From positions 1 to 14,911 of the forward strand of contig WQXC01000033.1 in NCBI GenBank assembly GCA_009785045.1: DNA of 14,911 nt, in the 5' to 3' direction. Position 1 is the stretch's first letter. Every line of letters starts with the position of its first letter. A model generated the notes under the pieces. That model was not told the origin of the DNA, made no database searches, and was given only the letters and a program-made list of their open reading frames with translations. Below, in pieces: positions 7,828-14,658 of the stretch. This stretch comes from Treponema sp. (lineage in GTDB: Bacteria; Spirochaetota; Spirochaetia; Treponematales; Breznakiellaceae). The position numbers and the translations under genes are program-made.

Positions 7828-9210
7828 TCAATGGGGGGCCTTTTCCTGCTTCTCCAGTTTTTGTTTTGCTTTAAATAACATCATACTAACACGGGATAGA
7901 ATACTCACGTCATTGTCGCCGGATGTCTCGATTGACAGAAAATTCAGGTTTGGATACATCGATGTAATTTTGCTTTGAATGCCGTCCGAAACGCCGTTTG
8001 ACGGCATACAGCCGAATGGTTTTACAGAAATGAATCCGTCTATTTTATCGTGGTAATATACAGCTTCTGCGATTTCCAGATTCCCCTCGCCTCCAAAAAT
8101 CGATGTATGATAAAACTCGTGTCCGAGCTTTGACAGCTCATCAAAATCGTGAATTTCTCCGCGTCCGCCGAACTGCTTTTGATTAAAAAAAGAATTATAG
8201 AAATCATACATTTTTTTAATAAATGCTTTTGTAAAATTTTGCCTTCTTATATAGTTTTTACAGAATCTGGCAGTTTTATTGTCTTTTGCATATTTTAAAT
8301 GCTCATAGTACCGGTAATTTTTGCTCCAGCCTTCGTATATTCCGCGTTGAGTGAACAGTCCCGGAATAACTTCGCAGCCTTCATCGGCAATAAATCTTCT
8401 TAAATTATAGTTTGCATCCCCATGAGCCAGATTGGCAAATATTTCCCCTGTAATAAAAATTAGCGGTATTTTCTTGTTAATTTTTTCTATCTTTGCAATT
8501 TTCCTGCCTGCTTTATAAAGAGCAACCGGCAGTTTAAATAAATACAAACGGCTCATAAAAGCTTTTAATATATCGTTTCTGCATTCTTTTAGAACCCTCA
8601 ATGCTGCGGTTTTATCTTTTGCATACGGGCGAATTGCGCATTCTGCAATATGCATAAAATCACCCAGAATAAAACTCATTGCAACGTGTATTTTAAAATA
8701 CGGTGAAAATTTAAAAGCAGAATTCTTAGGCACAGGCGGATCCTGAACAATATCCGAATTAAAAATCATTATCCGGAAATCCTTAAACCCCATCGCATTT
8801 GTAACTTTTAAATATTCTTTTGGATACATCCCGTATCTGCAAGGCCCGCATTGCCCGCCGCCAGAGAGGAATACATATTTTGCAACAATTTCTTCTTTGG
8901 TTAAGTTTTCTTCTTTTTCTATTCTTATAAGTTCTTTAATAAATGTTCCAAGAGTAAAGTACACTGGATTACATTGCATTCGTGTCCCGTATTCGCGTCC
9001 AAGGAGAAAATCGTCTTTTGTATGATCTCCCAAATCACGGTATCTGTAACCCAGGCGGTGAAAGTAACCTTGTAAAAAAAAGGATTTATTTTCTTCTATC
9101 ATGTTATAAAGAATAGTTACTTTTTTCTTGTCTTTCCTGTCCCATACAGGATTATTATACCCTTCCCATTGTTCATTTTTTAAAAATTTAGGAGGAGTTA
9201 TCTTTTTCAT
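7828..9210 (-). CDS. 2-hydroxyacyl-CoA dehydratase-like subunit, partner of the tandem activase
   Basis: 460 residues resembling the C-terminal third of the large acyl-CoA dehydratase activase-like proteins of anaerobes (related to the HgdA/HgdB, BcrB/BcrC fold). Conserved-looking cysteines are Cys80 (in MQCNPVYF), Cys121 and Cys124 (GGGQCGPCRYGMYP) and Cys401 (VKPFGCMPSNG); these are candidates for iron-sulphur cluster ligation. The ATG at 9210 overlaps the TGA of the upstream gene (ATGA), and GGGGAG lies just upstream, so translation is coupled. Inferred role: the substrate-reducing or electron-accepting half of an ATP-driven low-potential electron transfer system. The substrate is unknown, and the large homologues are themselves largely uncharacterised. 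Confidence 0.8.
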   Translation of the reverse strand: MKKITPPKFLKNEQWEGYNNPVWDRKDKKKVTILYNMIEENKSFFLQGYFHRLGYRYRDLGDHTKDDFLLGREYGTRMQCNPVYFTLGTFIKELIRIEKEENLTKEEIVAKYVFLSGGGQCGPCRYGMYPKEYLKVTNAMGFKDFRIMIFNSDIVQDPPVPKNSAFKFSPYFKIHVAMSFILGDFMHIAECAIRPYAKDKTAALRVLKECRNDILKAFMSRLYLFKLPVALYKAGRKIAKIEKINKKIPLIFITGEIFANLAHGDANYNLRRFIADEGCEVIPGLFTQRGIYEGWSKNYRYYEHLKYAKDNKTARFCKNYIRRQNFTKAFIKKMYDFYNSFFNQKQFGGRGEIHDFDELSKLGHEFYHTSIFGGEGNLEIAEAVYYHDKIDGFISVKPFGCMPSNGVSDGIQSKITSMYPNLNFLSIETSGDNDVSILSRVSMMLFKAKQKLEKQEKAPH

Positions 9211-12200
9211 TTTTCTCCCCTTAAATTCTTTCTTTCATACTCTTTTAAAAAATAATCTGCAGTTTCAATGCGGATTTTAAATGTAGAGCTTGGCCTGTTT
9301 TGATCAATATCGTGAAAAATAAAATGCGGTGTCTGCGAAACATCCAGAACCTGATCAATGTAATTATAAGTAGGCGCATCGTGTCCGCATTTAAAAGATG
9401 ATAAATCAACAACAGCCAAATTCGGATGACGTGCGGCAACTTTTGCTGCCCAAACTTTGTGATTTGTATTACGGTTAAAATTTCGCGCCCAAACATCGGT
9501 AATAACTCTGCTGTCGTGTATATCCGGAAATATCTGGGATAAAAAATCGCTGTCTGTCGGAATTGATTCTATCGTGAAAACCGGATAACCGCATTTTCTG
9601 AATTCTTCCGGGATCCTGTGATTTAGTCCAAAATCGTGATGATACGGATGTCCGATTAATAAAACTCCAACGCGATCTTCCTTTATTAAAGTGTTTATTG
9701 TGTCTGCAAATAATTCTCTTTGTTTGGTTAAATATTTTTGCATCGCAATAATGCCGTTATTAAATGCCCAGGCGTTTTCATCGCGGGTAATATGAAGAAT
9801 ATCGGCAAAATAAATATACATTTTTTCGCATGCTTCGACATATCTGTCCATATTCAACGATGGGTCATAAAACGCGATATTTTTTTCTTTGAATATATTT
9901 CTGTCTGTAGTAAATACTGCTTCGACTACTTCCGGCGTTCCCATTTGAATTACGCAAGCAGTATTCCCAAGGGTGCACTGAACATCGGAAACCAGGTTTG
10001 TAATTATCGGGAAGAATATTGCATTTACATCCGGCATATTTAAAAGCTGCCAAATATGCGCAGGAGCTACTTTGGCAGGGAAGCATGGGTCAATTGCTCC
10101 CCATTTGTTGCCGTTTTCCCATAACTTTTGGTTGGTGAAATCTGAAAAAATAACATGTATCCCAAGTGTTTCAAAATAAGTTGTAAAAAGCGGCGCAAAA
10201 TAAAACATATTTAAAAGTTTCGGAATTGCGATTGTATAATTTTGGCGATTGGGTGCGGCGGAACTTCTTTGAAAAGGTTTTTTCCATTCGTTTCTGGGAA
10301 CAATTCTTTGCGACGCTGCAGGATAATATGAATATCTGTCAATTATAACGCCGTGTTCCGGCAGTTTTTCAAAATCAAAATGCGAAAACACATCGTATGC
10401 AGCAATTTCTGTAATATCAGGATTTTTGGCATAAACCTCTTTTAACTTTCGTTGTTTTTCCTTTACGACTTCGTTGTCCTGCGAAGAACCGCTTTCGCAT
10501 CCGTAGCCGGAAATAAAAAGCATTTTTTGTGTATTGTTTTCGATTTCAATAAAGGTTCGTTTGCACAGATTATTGCATTTTGCACAAATTGTAGAATCAT
10601 CATTTTTGGAAGAAAATTGGATATTTGCAGCTTCATTTATTCCAATAAATAAAGTATCATTTTTGATTTTATTTCTGGCTTCCAGCGCTGCGCCGATTGC
10701 TCCTGCAATTCCTGCATATTTATGAACGATTACTTGTGCGTCTTTTACCTTACGATTAATAAAATCAACCTGCGCCTTTACTGCAGCCAGATTATTTTGA
10801 GTTCCGCCCTGAAGCACAAATTTTTTGCCGAACTTTGCTATATTGCTTTCCTGAACAACATAGTTCCAGATATTAAGCGGAAGAACCTGGGCAAGTCCGC
10901 ACATCATTTCTTCTTTTTTCCAGCCTGCCTGCTGGAAATTTACCCTGTCCTGTTCCATAAAAACTGCACAGCCGTAATTAAATTTTGGAGCTACTTTTGC
11001 CTTAAACGCCATTTGTGCAAAATTTTCTATCGGGATTTTAAACTGATCCGCCATTGCCTGAAGGAAAAAACCGTTTCCTGCCGAACACTGCGTATTCAGG
11101 CGGAAATCCGCAACACGATTATTCTTTATGAATAAAACTTTAATATCCTGACCGCCGACATCGCAAATTACATCAACATCACCGTACAATTCAACTGCTG
11201 CGCGGTAATGCGCAATCGTTTCAACAATGGAAATATCAAGATTTAAGGCTGTTTTTATTATTTGAGAAGCATATCCTGTTATCGCTGTACCCAGTATTTT
11301 TATTTGTGCATTATTTTCGTTTTGCCAGTTTTTGATATTTTGAAAAAGTAATTTGACGTCTTCAAGCGGATTGCCGTTTGACAATACATAATCGGAATAA
11401 ATTAATTCTCCATTTTTGTCTATTATCGCAGTCTTTGTGCTTGTTGAACCGCCGTCAACTCCGATAAATAATTCCAGTTGAGCGTTTTTTATATCGCGCT
11501 TTTCCAGTTTTGGCGCGGCATATTTTTTTATAAAACTATCCAATTCTTCCTGGTTCTCTACAAGACCTTTATTCATATCGCCGCTGCGTTTTTTACGTTC
11601 AACAGCAAGTTTTTCCGCCCAGTTATTATCAAAATTGGAAATATGCAGATTATGATTTTCGCGGGCAAATAAAATCGCTCCGATAGCCGCATAATATTGA
11701 GAATCATTCGGTATAATAATTGATTTTTGTAAATCAGGTTCGGCTGGCGTGTATCCGTGAATTTTCCAGGTTTCGTTTATCTGTTCACGCCACAATTCCA
11801 GTAAAACAGGAATATAGGTGTTTGGACCGCCAAGCAGCACAACTTTATCAGCCAAAACATTTCCGTGAACAAGCACCTCAATATTTTGTTTTACAATTGC
11901 AGAACATAAAGAGATAAAAATTTCTTCTTTTAAAACGCCTACTTTAAGGAGACCTACAACATCGGTCTCTGCAAAAACACCGCATTTGGCAGCAATATTG
12001 TGAATCTGTTTATTAACAAGTGTTATTTTTGCAGCTTCTTCCTGCGAGATGCCAATCTTACTCATTATTTTGTCAATTGTAGAACCTGTTCCGCCTGCGC
12101 ATTTATCGTTCATGTAGGTAAGAGTATGGCGGTTATATTTATCGCCTTTCCATAAAATTACTTTTGCGTCCTGTCCGCCCAGTTCAATAACTGAATTTGC

Positions 12201-12497
12201 TTCTGGTATGAATGTTTCCACAGCAAGCGTCATCGCATTTACTTCCTGGATAAACTGAGCATCAAGAGCATTTTTGAGAGATCTCGAACCGCTTCCGGTA
12301 ATTGCTATTCGTATTTTTGTATCAGGATATTTTTCGTTTATATGGGAAAGACATTCCTTGACGCAATCTGCCTGATGACCATTGTGTCTGCGGTATTCTT
12401 TCCACAAAACATTATTTTTATCGTCAAGTAAAACGCATTTTACAGTAGTTGAGCCGACATCAAGTCCGCAGTCAATAATATTATTAAATTCATCCAT
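9207..12497 (-). CDS. Tandem BadF/BadG/BcrA/BcrD-type ATPase (acyl-CoA dehydratase activase) with DUF2229-like region
   Basis: 1096 residues. Two ASKHA ATPase domains occur in tandem, with phosphate-1 motifs GLDVGSTTVK (about 11-20) and GVDGGSTSTK (about 346-355). Each has the two cysteines that in dimeric HgdC-type activases bridge a [4Fe-4S] cluster: Cys133 (DKCAGGTG) and Cys172 (AAKCGVF) in the first, Cys471 (TQCSAGNG) and Cys510 (NYGCAVF) in the second. One chain could therefore build the cluster-bridged pseudo-dimer. A CAKCNNLC motif (638-645) and a DUF2229-like part follow (about 720 onward, including DPCFPAKVAPAHI near 803-815). Known role of relatives: ATP-driven single-electron transfer to a dehydratase or reductase. 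The ATG has no Shine-Dalgarno and lies 14 bases after a perfect -10 box. The downstream 460-residue gene is its probable partner. Confidence 0.88.
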   Translation of the reverse strand: MDEFNNIIDCGLDVGSTTVKCVLLDDKNNVLWKEYRRHNGHQADCVKECLSHINEKYPDTKIRIAITGSGSRSLKNALDAQFIQEVNAMTLAVETFIPEANSVIELGGQDAKVILWKGDKYNRHTLTYMNDKCAGGTGSTIDKIMSKIGISQEEAAKITLVNKQIHNIAAKCGVFAETDVVGLLKVGVLKEEIFISLCSAIVKQNIEVLVHGNVLADKVVLLGGPNTYIPVLLELWREQINETWKIHGYTPAEPDLQKSIIIPNDSQYYAAIGAILFARENHNLHISNFDNNWAEKLAVERKKRSGDMNKGLVENQEELDSFIKKYAAPKLEKRDIKNAQLELFIGVDGGSTSTKTAIIDKNGELIYSDYVLSNGNPLEDVKLLFQNIKNWQNENNAQIKILGTAITGYASQIIKTALNLDISIVETIAHYRAAVELYGDVDVICDVGGQDIKVLFIKNNRVADFRLNTQCSAGNGFFLQAMADQFKIPIENFAQMAFKAKVAPKFNYGCAVFMEQDRVNFQQAGWKKEEMMCGLAQVLPLNIWNYVVQESNIAKFGKKFVLQGGTQNNLAAVKAQVDFINRKVKDAQVIVHKYAGIAGAIGAALEARNKIKNDTLFIGINEAANIQFSSKNDDSTICAKCNNLCKRTFIEIENNTQKMLFISGYGCESGSSQDNEVVKEKQRKLKEVYAKNPDITEIAAYDVFSHFDFEKLPEHGVIIDRYSYYPAASQRIVPRNEWKKPFQRSSAAPNRQNYTIAIPKLLNMFYFAPLFTTYFETLGIHVIFSDFTNQKLWENGNKWGAIDPCFPAKVAPAHIWQLLNMPDVNAIFFPIITNLVSDVQCTLGNTACVIQMGTPEVVEAVFTTDRNIFKEKNIAFYDPSLNMDRYVEACEKMYIYFADILHITRDENAWAFNNGIIAMQKYLTKQRELFADTINTLIKEDRVGVLLIGHPYHHDFGLNHRIPEEFRKCGYPVFTIESIPTDSDFLSQIFPDIHDSRVITDVWARNFNRNTNHKVWAAKVAARHPNLAVVDLSSFKCGHDAPTYNYIDQVLDVSQTPHFIFHDIDQNRPSSTFKIRIETADYFLKEYERKNLRGEK

Positions 12498-12511
12498 TTT
12501 AACTTTGAAAC

Positions 12512-12540
12512 ATTATACTAAAAAGTGTAAAACTGGTCAA
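12512..12540 (-). promoter_or_regulatory. Promoter of the activase operon, very short leader
   Basis: On the minus strand TTGACC (12540-12535) and a perfect TATAAT (12517-12512) are exactly 17 bases apart. Fourteen bases separate the -10 box from the ATG, giving a leader of only about 5-10 bases with no ribosome-binding site. The -35 box abuts that of the tRNA-Leu promoter on the other strand. Confidence 0.75.
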
Positions 12541-12570
12541 TTGACAGGCATGGTTAAAAATTGATACCTT
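12541..12570 (+). promoter_or_regulatory. Promoter of tRNA-Leu
   Basis: TTGACA (12541-12546) is a perfect -35 box. The best -10 is TACCTT (12565-12570) at 18 bases, which matches at the most conserved positions only; TATAGA at 12578-12583 is another candidate. The -35 box directly abuts the opposing TTGACC, creating the palindrome GTCAATTGAC at 12536-12545. Confidence 0.5.
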
Positions 12571-12592
12571 TTAGCAGTATAGAAATTTTTGA

Positions 12593-12673
12593 GCGAGAGT
12601 GGTGGAATTGGCAGACACGCCAGACTTAGGATCTGGTGCCTTTGGTATGAGGGTTCAAGTCCCTCCTCTCGCA
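12593..12673 (+). tRNA. tRNA-Leu (anticodon TAG)
   Basis: An 81-base class II tRNA. The acceptor GCGAGAG pairs with CTCTCGC, the anticodon stem CCAGA/TCTGG encloses CTTAGGA with anticodon TAG, there is a long variable region of about 12 bases, and the T arm is GAGGG-TTCAAGT-CCCTC. The discriminator is A and CCA is not encoded. The 3' segment from the T loop to the discriminator is repeated three more times downstream. Confidence 0.96.
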
Positions 12674-12710
12674 AAGCGAAGAATGCTACAGTTTTGGTTT
12701 ATAATAAAAA

Positions 12711-12734
12711 TTAGTTAATGAACTAAATACTTTT
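12711..12734 (+). terminator. Possible weak terminator after tRNA-Leu
   Basis: TTAGTT-AATG-AACTAA (12711-12726) forms a 6-bp AT-rich hairpin followed by ATAC and TTTT. The stem is weak and the T run short, so read-through into the repeat region is plausible. Confidence 0.3.
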
Positions 12735-12738
12735 GGAA

Positions 12739-12865
12739 GAGGGACTTGAACGGTTCAGCACGCCGACCGGCAGGGAGGTAAGGCGCACAGGAGGTGCGCC
12801 GCCAGTGCTGAACCGCGGCCTGGAAGCCCGAAGCAGGACGCTGAGGGCTGGAAGGCAAGTCCCTC
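12739..12865. other. GC-rich multi-hairpin element, candidate small mobile element or structured RNA
   Basis: A markedly GC-rich island in AT-rich surroundings. GAGGGACTT (12739-12747) pairs with AAGTCCCTC (12857-12865). Inside, CGGTTCAGCAC (12751-12761) pairs perfectly with GTGCTGAACCG (12805-12815) and encloses GGCGCAC-AGGAG-GTGCGCC (12782-12800). A second arm pairs GCCT/AGGC (12818-12821, 12853-12856) and AGCCC/GGGCT (12825-12829, 12845-12849) around a symmetrical GGA/GGA internal loop. It is flanked by the 18-base tRNA-Leu direct repeats. The short open frames crossing it look like by-products of the repeats. Confidence 0.65.
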
Positions 12866-12956
12866 CTCTCGCAGAGTTAAGAATATAAAGTCCCTCCTCT
12901 CGCAAACGTAAGAATGCAAAGTCCCTCCTCTCGCGGAGAAAAAAAATGTAACAGTA

Positions 12957-12985
12957 TTGACATAATCGCTTGTTTTTAATAGCAT
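12957..12985 (+). promoter_or_regulatory. Promoter of tRNA-Thr
   Basis: TTGACA (12957-12962) and TAGCAT (12980-12985) are separated by 17 bases, ten bases before the tRNA start. Confidence 0.65.
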
Positions 12986-12995
12986 TTAATTATTA

Positions 12996-13068
12996 GCCGT
13001 CTTAGCTCAGCTGGCAGAGCACTTGACTTGTAATCATGAGGTCTTCGGTTCAATTCCGAAAGACGGCT
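12996..13068 (+). tRNA. tRNA-Thr (anticodon TGT)
   Basis: A 73-base cloverleaf: acceptor GCCGTCT/AGACGGC, D arm GCTC/GAGC, anticodon loop CTTGTAA with anticodon TGT, T arm TTCGG-TTCAATT-CCGAA, discriminator T, no encoded CCA. The anticodon stem CTTGA/TCATG holds a T-T mismatch at the second pair (28-42). Confidence 0.94.
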
Positions 13069-13227
13069 TTAAAAAGACAGCTTTTACTTCTTAAAATAGT
13101 AAAATATACATTAATATACTCTAAAATGTGAAAAATAGCCATTTTTATGTCGATTTTAGCCCTTTTTATCGAAATTTAAACAAAGTAATAAAAATAAAAA
13201 TATATGCAAATTTTATAAAGATTTTTG
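13069..13227. other. AT-rich spacer without a recognisable gene
   Basis: Between tRNA-Thr and the xylanase promoter I see no coding frame of merit. AAAAAT-AGCC-ATTTTT (around 13130-13147) is a weak AT hairpin that could end the tRNA transcript, but no strong terminator is visible. Confidence 0.4.
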
Positions 13228-13256
13228 TTTACAGATCCAGGATCCCGTGTTATATT
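13228..13256 (+). promoter_or_regulatory. Promoter of the xylanase gene
   Basis: TTTACA (13228-13233) and TATATT (13251-13256) are separated by 17 bases. A start near 13263 gives a leader of about 124 bases, long for this window. Confidence 0.65.
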
Positions 13257-13262
13257 CTATAG

Positions 13263-13386
13263 TAGGAGTATGTTTCAAGAATATAAATCTTGAAGCACTT
13301 TAAGTTGTTCTATATTGAACGGCTTTCGCCGTCCACTTTATAGAGGGTATTCGTATGAGTGCCTAATAAAATACGGAGGGAAAAAT
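13263..13386 (+). promoter_or_regulatory. 5' leader of the xylanase mRNA with two hairpins
   Basis: TTCAAGA/TCTTGAA (13274-13294, 7 bp, loop of 7) and ACGGC-TTTC-GCCGT (13319-13332, 5 bp with a tetraloop) lie upstream of the GGAGGG site (13375-13380). A three-codon frame ATG AGT GCC TAA (13355-13366) has its own GAGGG at 13343-13347. Control by these elements is a guess; no known riboswitch is recognised. Confidence 0.4.
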
Positions 13387-14631
13387 ATGAAGAAAAATGT
13401 AAAAATGTTTTTTGTTGTTCTGACTACATTAGTAATTGTAGCAGGATTAACCTTCGCTGGCTGTGATAACTTTGCTAACGATCTTCTGGTTAATGATGCA
13501 GCAGATGCTGACAACGCAAGGAATGTTACTGTAACATCCAACAGAACAGGAACAACCAATGGCTGGGATTGGGAGTATTGGCAGAGCTCAAGTGGCGTAA
13601 GAAATGGAACAATGACCGTTAATAATAACGGTACCTTTAGTGCAAGATGGGAAGCATCTGCTGGCACAAGAGGAAATTTCTTAGCAAGAGTCGGAAAAAG
13701 ATTTAACAATCAGAACCATAGCCAAGTTGGACAGATAACTGTTACATATACAGCAAGTAATTTTAATCCTGGTAACAGGAATAATTACCTTTCTGTATAC
13801 GGCTGGGTAATGGGCAGTCCTTTAATCGAGTACTACATTGTCGAAAGCTGGGGTGACTATAGACCACCTGGAGCATCATCTGCAGGTACCTTCAACGGAT
13901 ACGACCTTTATAGAACAACTGTAAATGGTCCTCACGTTCAGGGAAGCGGTAACTTCACACAGTATTGGGCAGTTAGACAATCAAAAAGGACAAGCGGCAC
14001 AATTGATGTTTCTGCAATATTTAATGAGTGGAACAGAAGATGGGGCGGAATGAACAGTAACTTAAGAGAAGTTATGTTAAAAGTTGAAGGCTGGGAAGCA
14101 GGTAGTAATGGAACTTATAATATTACTGCTTATACGCTGAGATATGGTAACACAACACTTGGCGGCAGCGGCTCAACAACAACTCCTCCTGCAAACAACA
14201 ATCCACCTGCAAATAACAATCCTCCTGCAAACAATAATCCTCCTGCAAGCAATAACGGCGTTACAACCGTTACAGCTCAGAGTATGTCAAAGGGCGGACA
14301 ATACACAGGTAACATCAGCTCACCGTTTAATGGCGTAAGACTCTATGCCAATGACGACAGAATTTCTTACAATCAGTATTTCGCAAATAACAGGCACACA
14401 TTTACTGTTCGCGGAAGATCAACCAATAATAACACAGCTCAAGTTCAGCTTAGAGTTAACGGCTCGGCTGTCGGCACATTAAGTTTTGCCGGAACAACTG
14501 TAAGAGATCAGTCAATCACAGTATCGCATAATCAGGGAGGCAGAACTGTCTCAGTTGAGCTTCGCTGTATTAATGACAACAACACATGGGACGTTGATAT
14601 CCAGCACTTAGAAATCAGGGCTGCTAACTAA
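13387..14631 (+). CDS. GH11 endo-1,4-beta-xylanase lipoprotein with CBM36/CBM60-like domain
   Basis: Hydrolyses internal beta-1,4 bonds of xylan. 414 residues: a lipoprotein signal peptide ending FAGC (lipid-modified Cys26; the Phe at -3 fits the relaxed spirochaete lipobox); GH11 jelly-roll domain, about 55-257, from WDWEYWQSSSG to YTLRYG; nucleophile Glu148 in PLIEYYIVES and acid/base Glu234 in KVEGW; thumb PHVQGSGNFTQYWAVRQ, where most GH11 enzymes have PSI; linker of four PPANNN repeats (267-290); and a C-terminal domain (about 292-414) ending WDVDIQHLEIR, which resembles calcium-dependent xylan-binding CBM36/60 modules. It probably acts anchored at the cell surface. The ATG at 13387 has GGAGGG six bases upstream; a TTG at 13315 in frame is less likely. 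A strong terminator follows. Position beside tRNA-linked repeats is compatible with horizontal acquisition. Confidence 0.93.
   Translation: MKKNVKMFFVVLTTLVIVAGLTFAGCDNFANDLLVNDAADADNARNVTVTSNRTGTTNGWDWEYWQSSSGVRNGTMTVNNNGTFSARWEASAGTRGNFLARVGKRFNNQNHSQVGQITVTYTASNFNPGNRNNYLSVYGWVMGSPLIEYYIVESWGDYRPPGASSAGTFNGYDLYRTTVNGPHVQGSGNFTQYWAVRQSKRTSGTIDVSAIFNEWNRRWGGMNSNLREVMLKVEGWEAGSNGTYNITAYTLRYGNTTLGGSGSTTTPPANNNPPANNNPPANNNPPASNNGVTTVTAQSMSKGGQYTGNISSPFNGVRLYANDDRISYNQYFANNRHTFTVRGRSTNNNTAQVQLRVNGSAVGTLSFAGTTVRDQSITVSHNQGGRTVSVELRCINDNNTWDVDIQHLEIRAAN
14185..14256 (+). repeat. Four tandem 18-bp repeats coding the xylanase linker
   Basis: Units of the type CCTCCTGCAAACAACAAT encode PPANNN four times (last PPASNN), with third-position differences. 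It is a flexible proline/asparagine linker between catalytic and binding domains and a likely site of length variation by slippage. Confidence 0.9.
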
Positions 14632-14658
14632 TCGTTAACAGTTTGTCCCAAAAAATGG

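Larger units (their letters stand above)
12656..12935 (+). repeat. Repeat locus: four copies of the tRNA-Leu 3' end (att-like)
   Basis: The 17-base core AAGTCCCTCCTCTCGCA occurs at 12657-12673 (inside tRNA-Leu), 12857-12873, 12888-12904 and 12919-12935 (last base G). The first two copies share 18 bases and are exactly 200 bases apart; the last three are spaced 31 bases. The 14 bases after each core are related (roughly NNGNNAAGAATNN) but have diverged, while the core is nearly invariant. T loop to discriminator is a classic target region of tyrosine integrases, so these look like attachment-site copies or target duplications. No integrase gene is in the window. Together with the element at 12739-12865, this fills the 322-base gap between the tRNAs; no gene is supported there. 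Confidence 0.85.

Noticed and set aside
9738..11135. Plus-strand frames of 63-137 codons within the activase gene
   Set aside because: They are antisense to a strongly supported 1096-residue protein and have no promoter or ribosome-binding site.
12739..12865. Integron attC site
   Set aside because: The palindrome lacks the GTTRRRY/RYYYAAC core pair at its ends and there is no cassette array or integrase nearby.
12856..12935. CRISPR-like array
   Set aside because: The repeat is the 3' end of the adjacent tRNA, the spacers are only 14 bases and related to each other, and no cas gene is present.
12723..12985. Two short minus-strand open frames (60 and 76 codons) across the repeat region
   Set aside because: They consist of translated tRNA 3'-end repeats and the GC-rich palindromes, overlap in different frames, and resemble no protein family I know.
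13315..13386. TTG at 13315 as start of the xylanase
   Set aside because: It would add 24 residues before the signal peptide; ATG 13387 has an ideal GGAGGG site and begins a normal lipoprotein signal.
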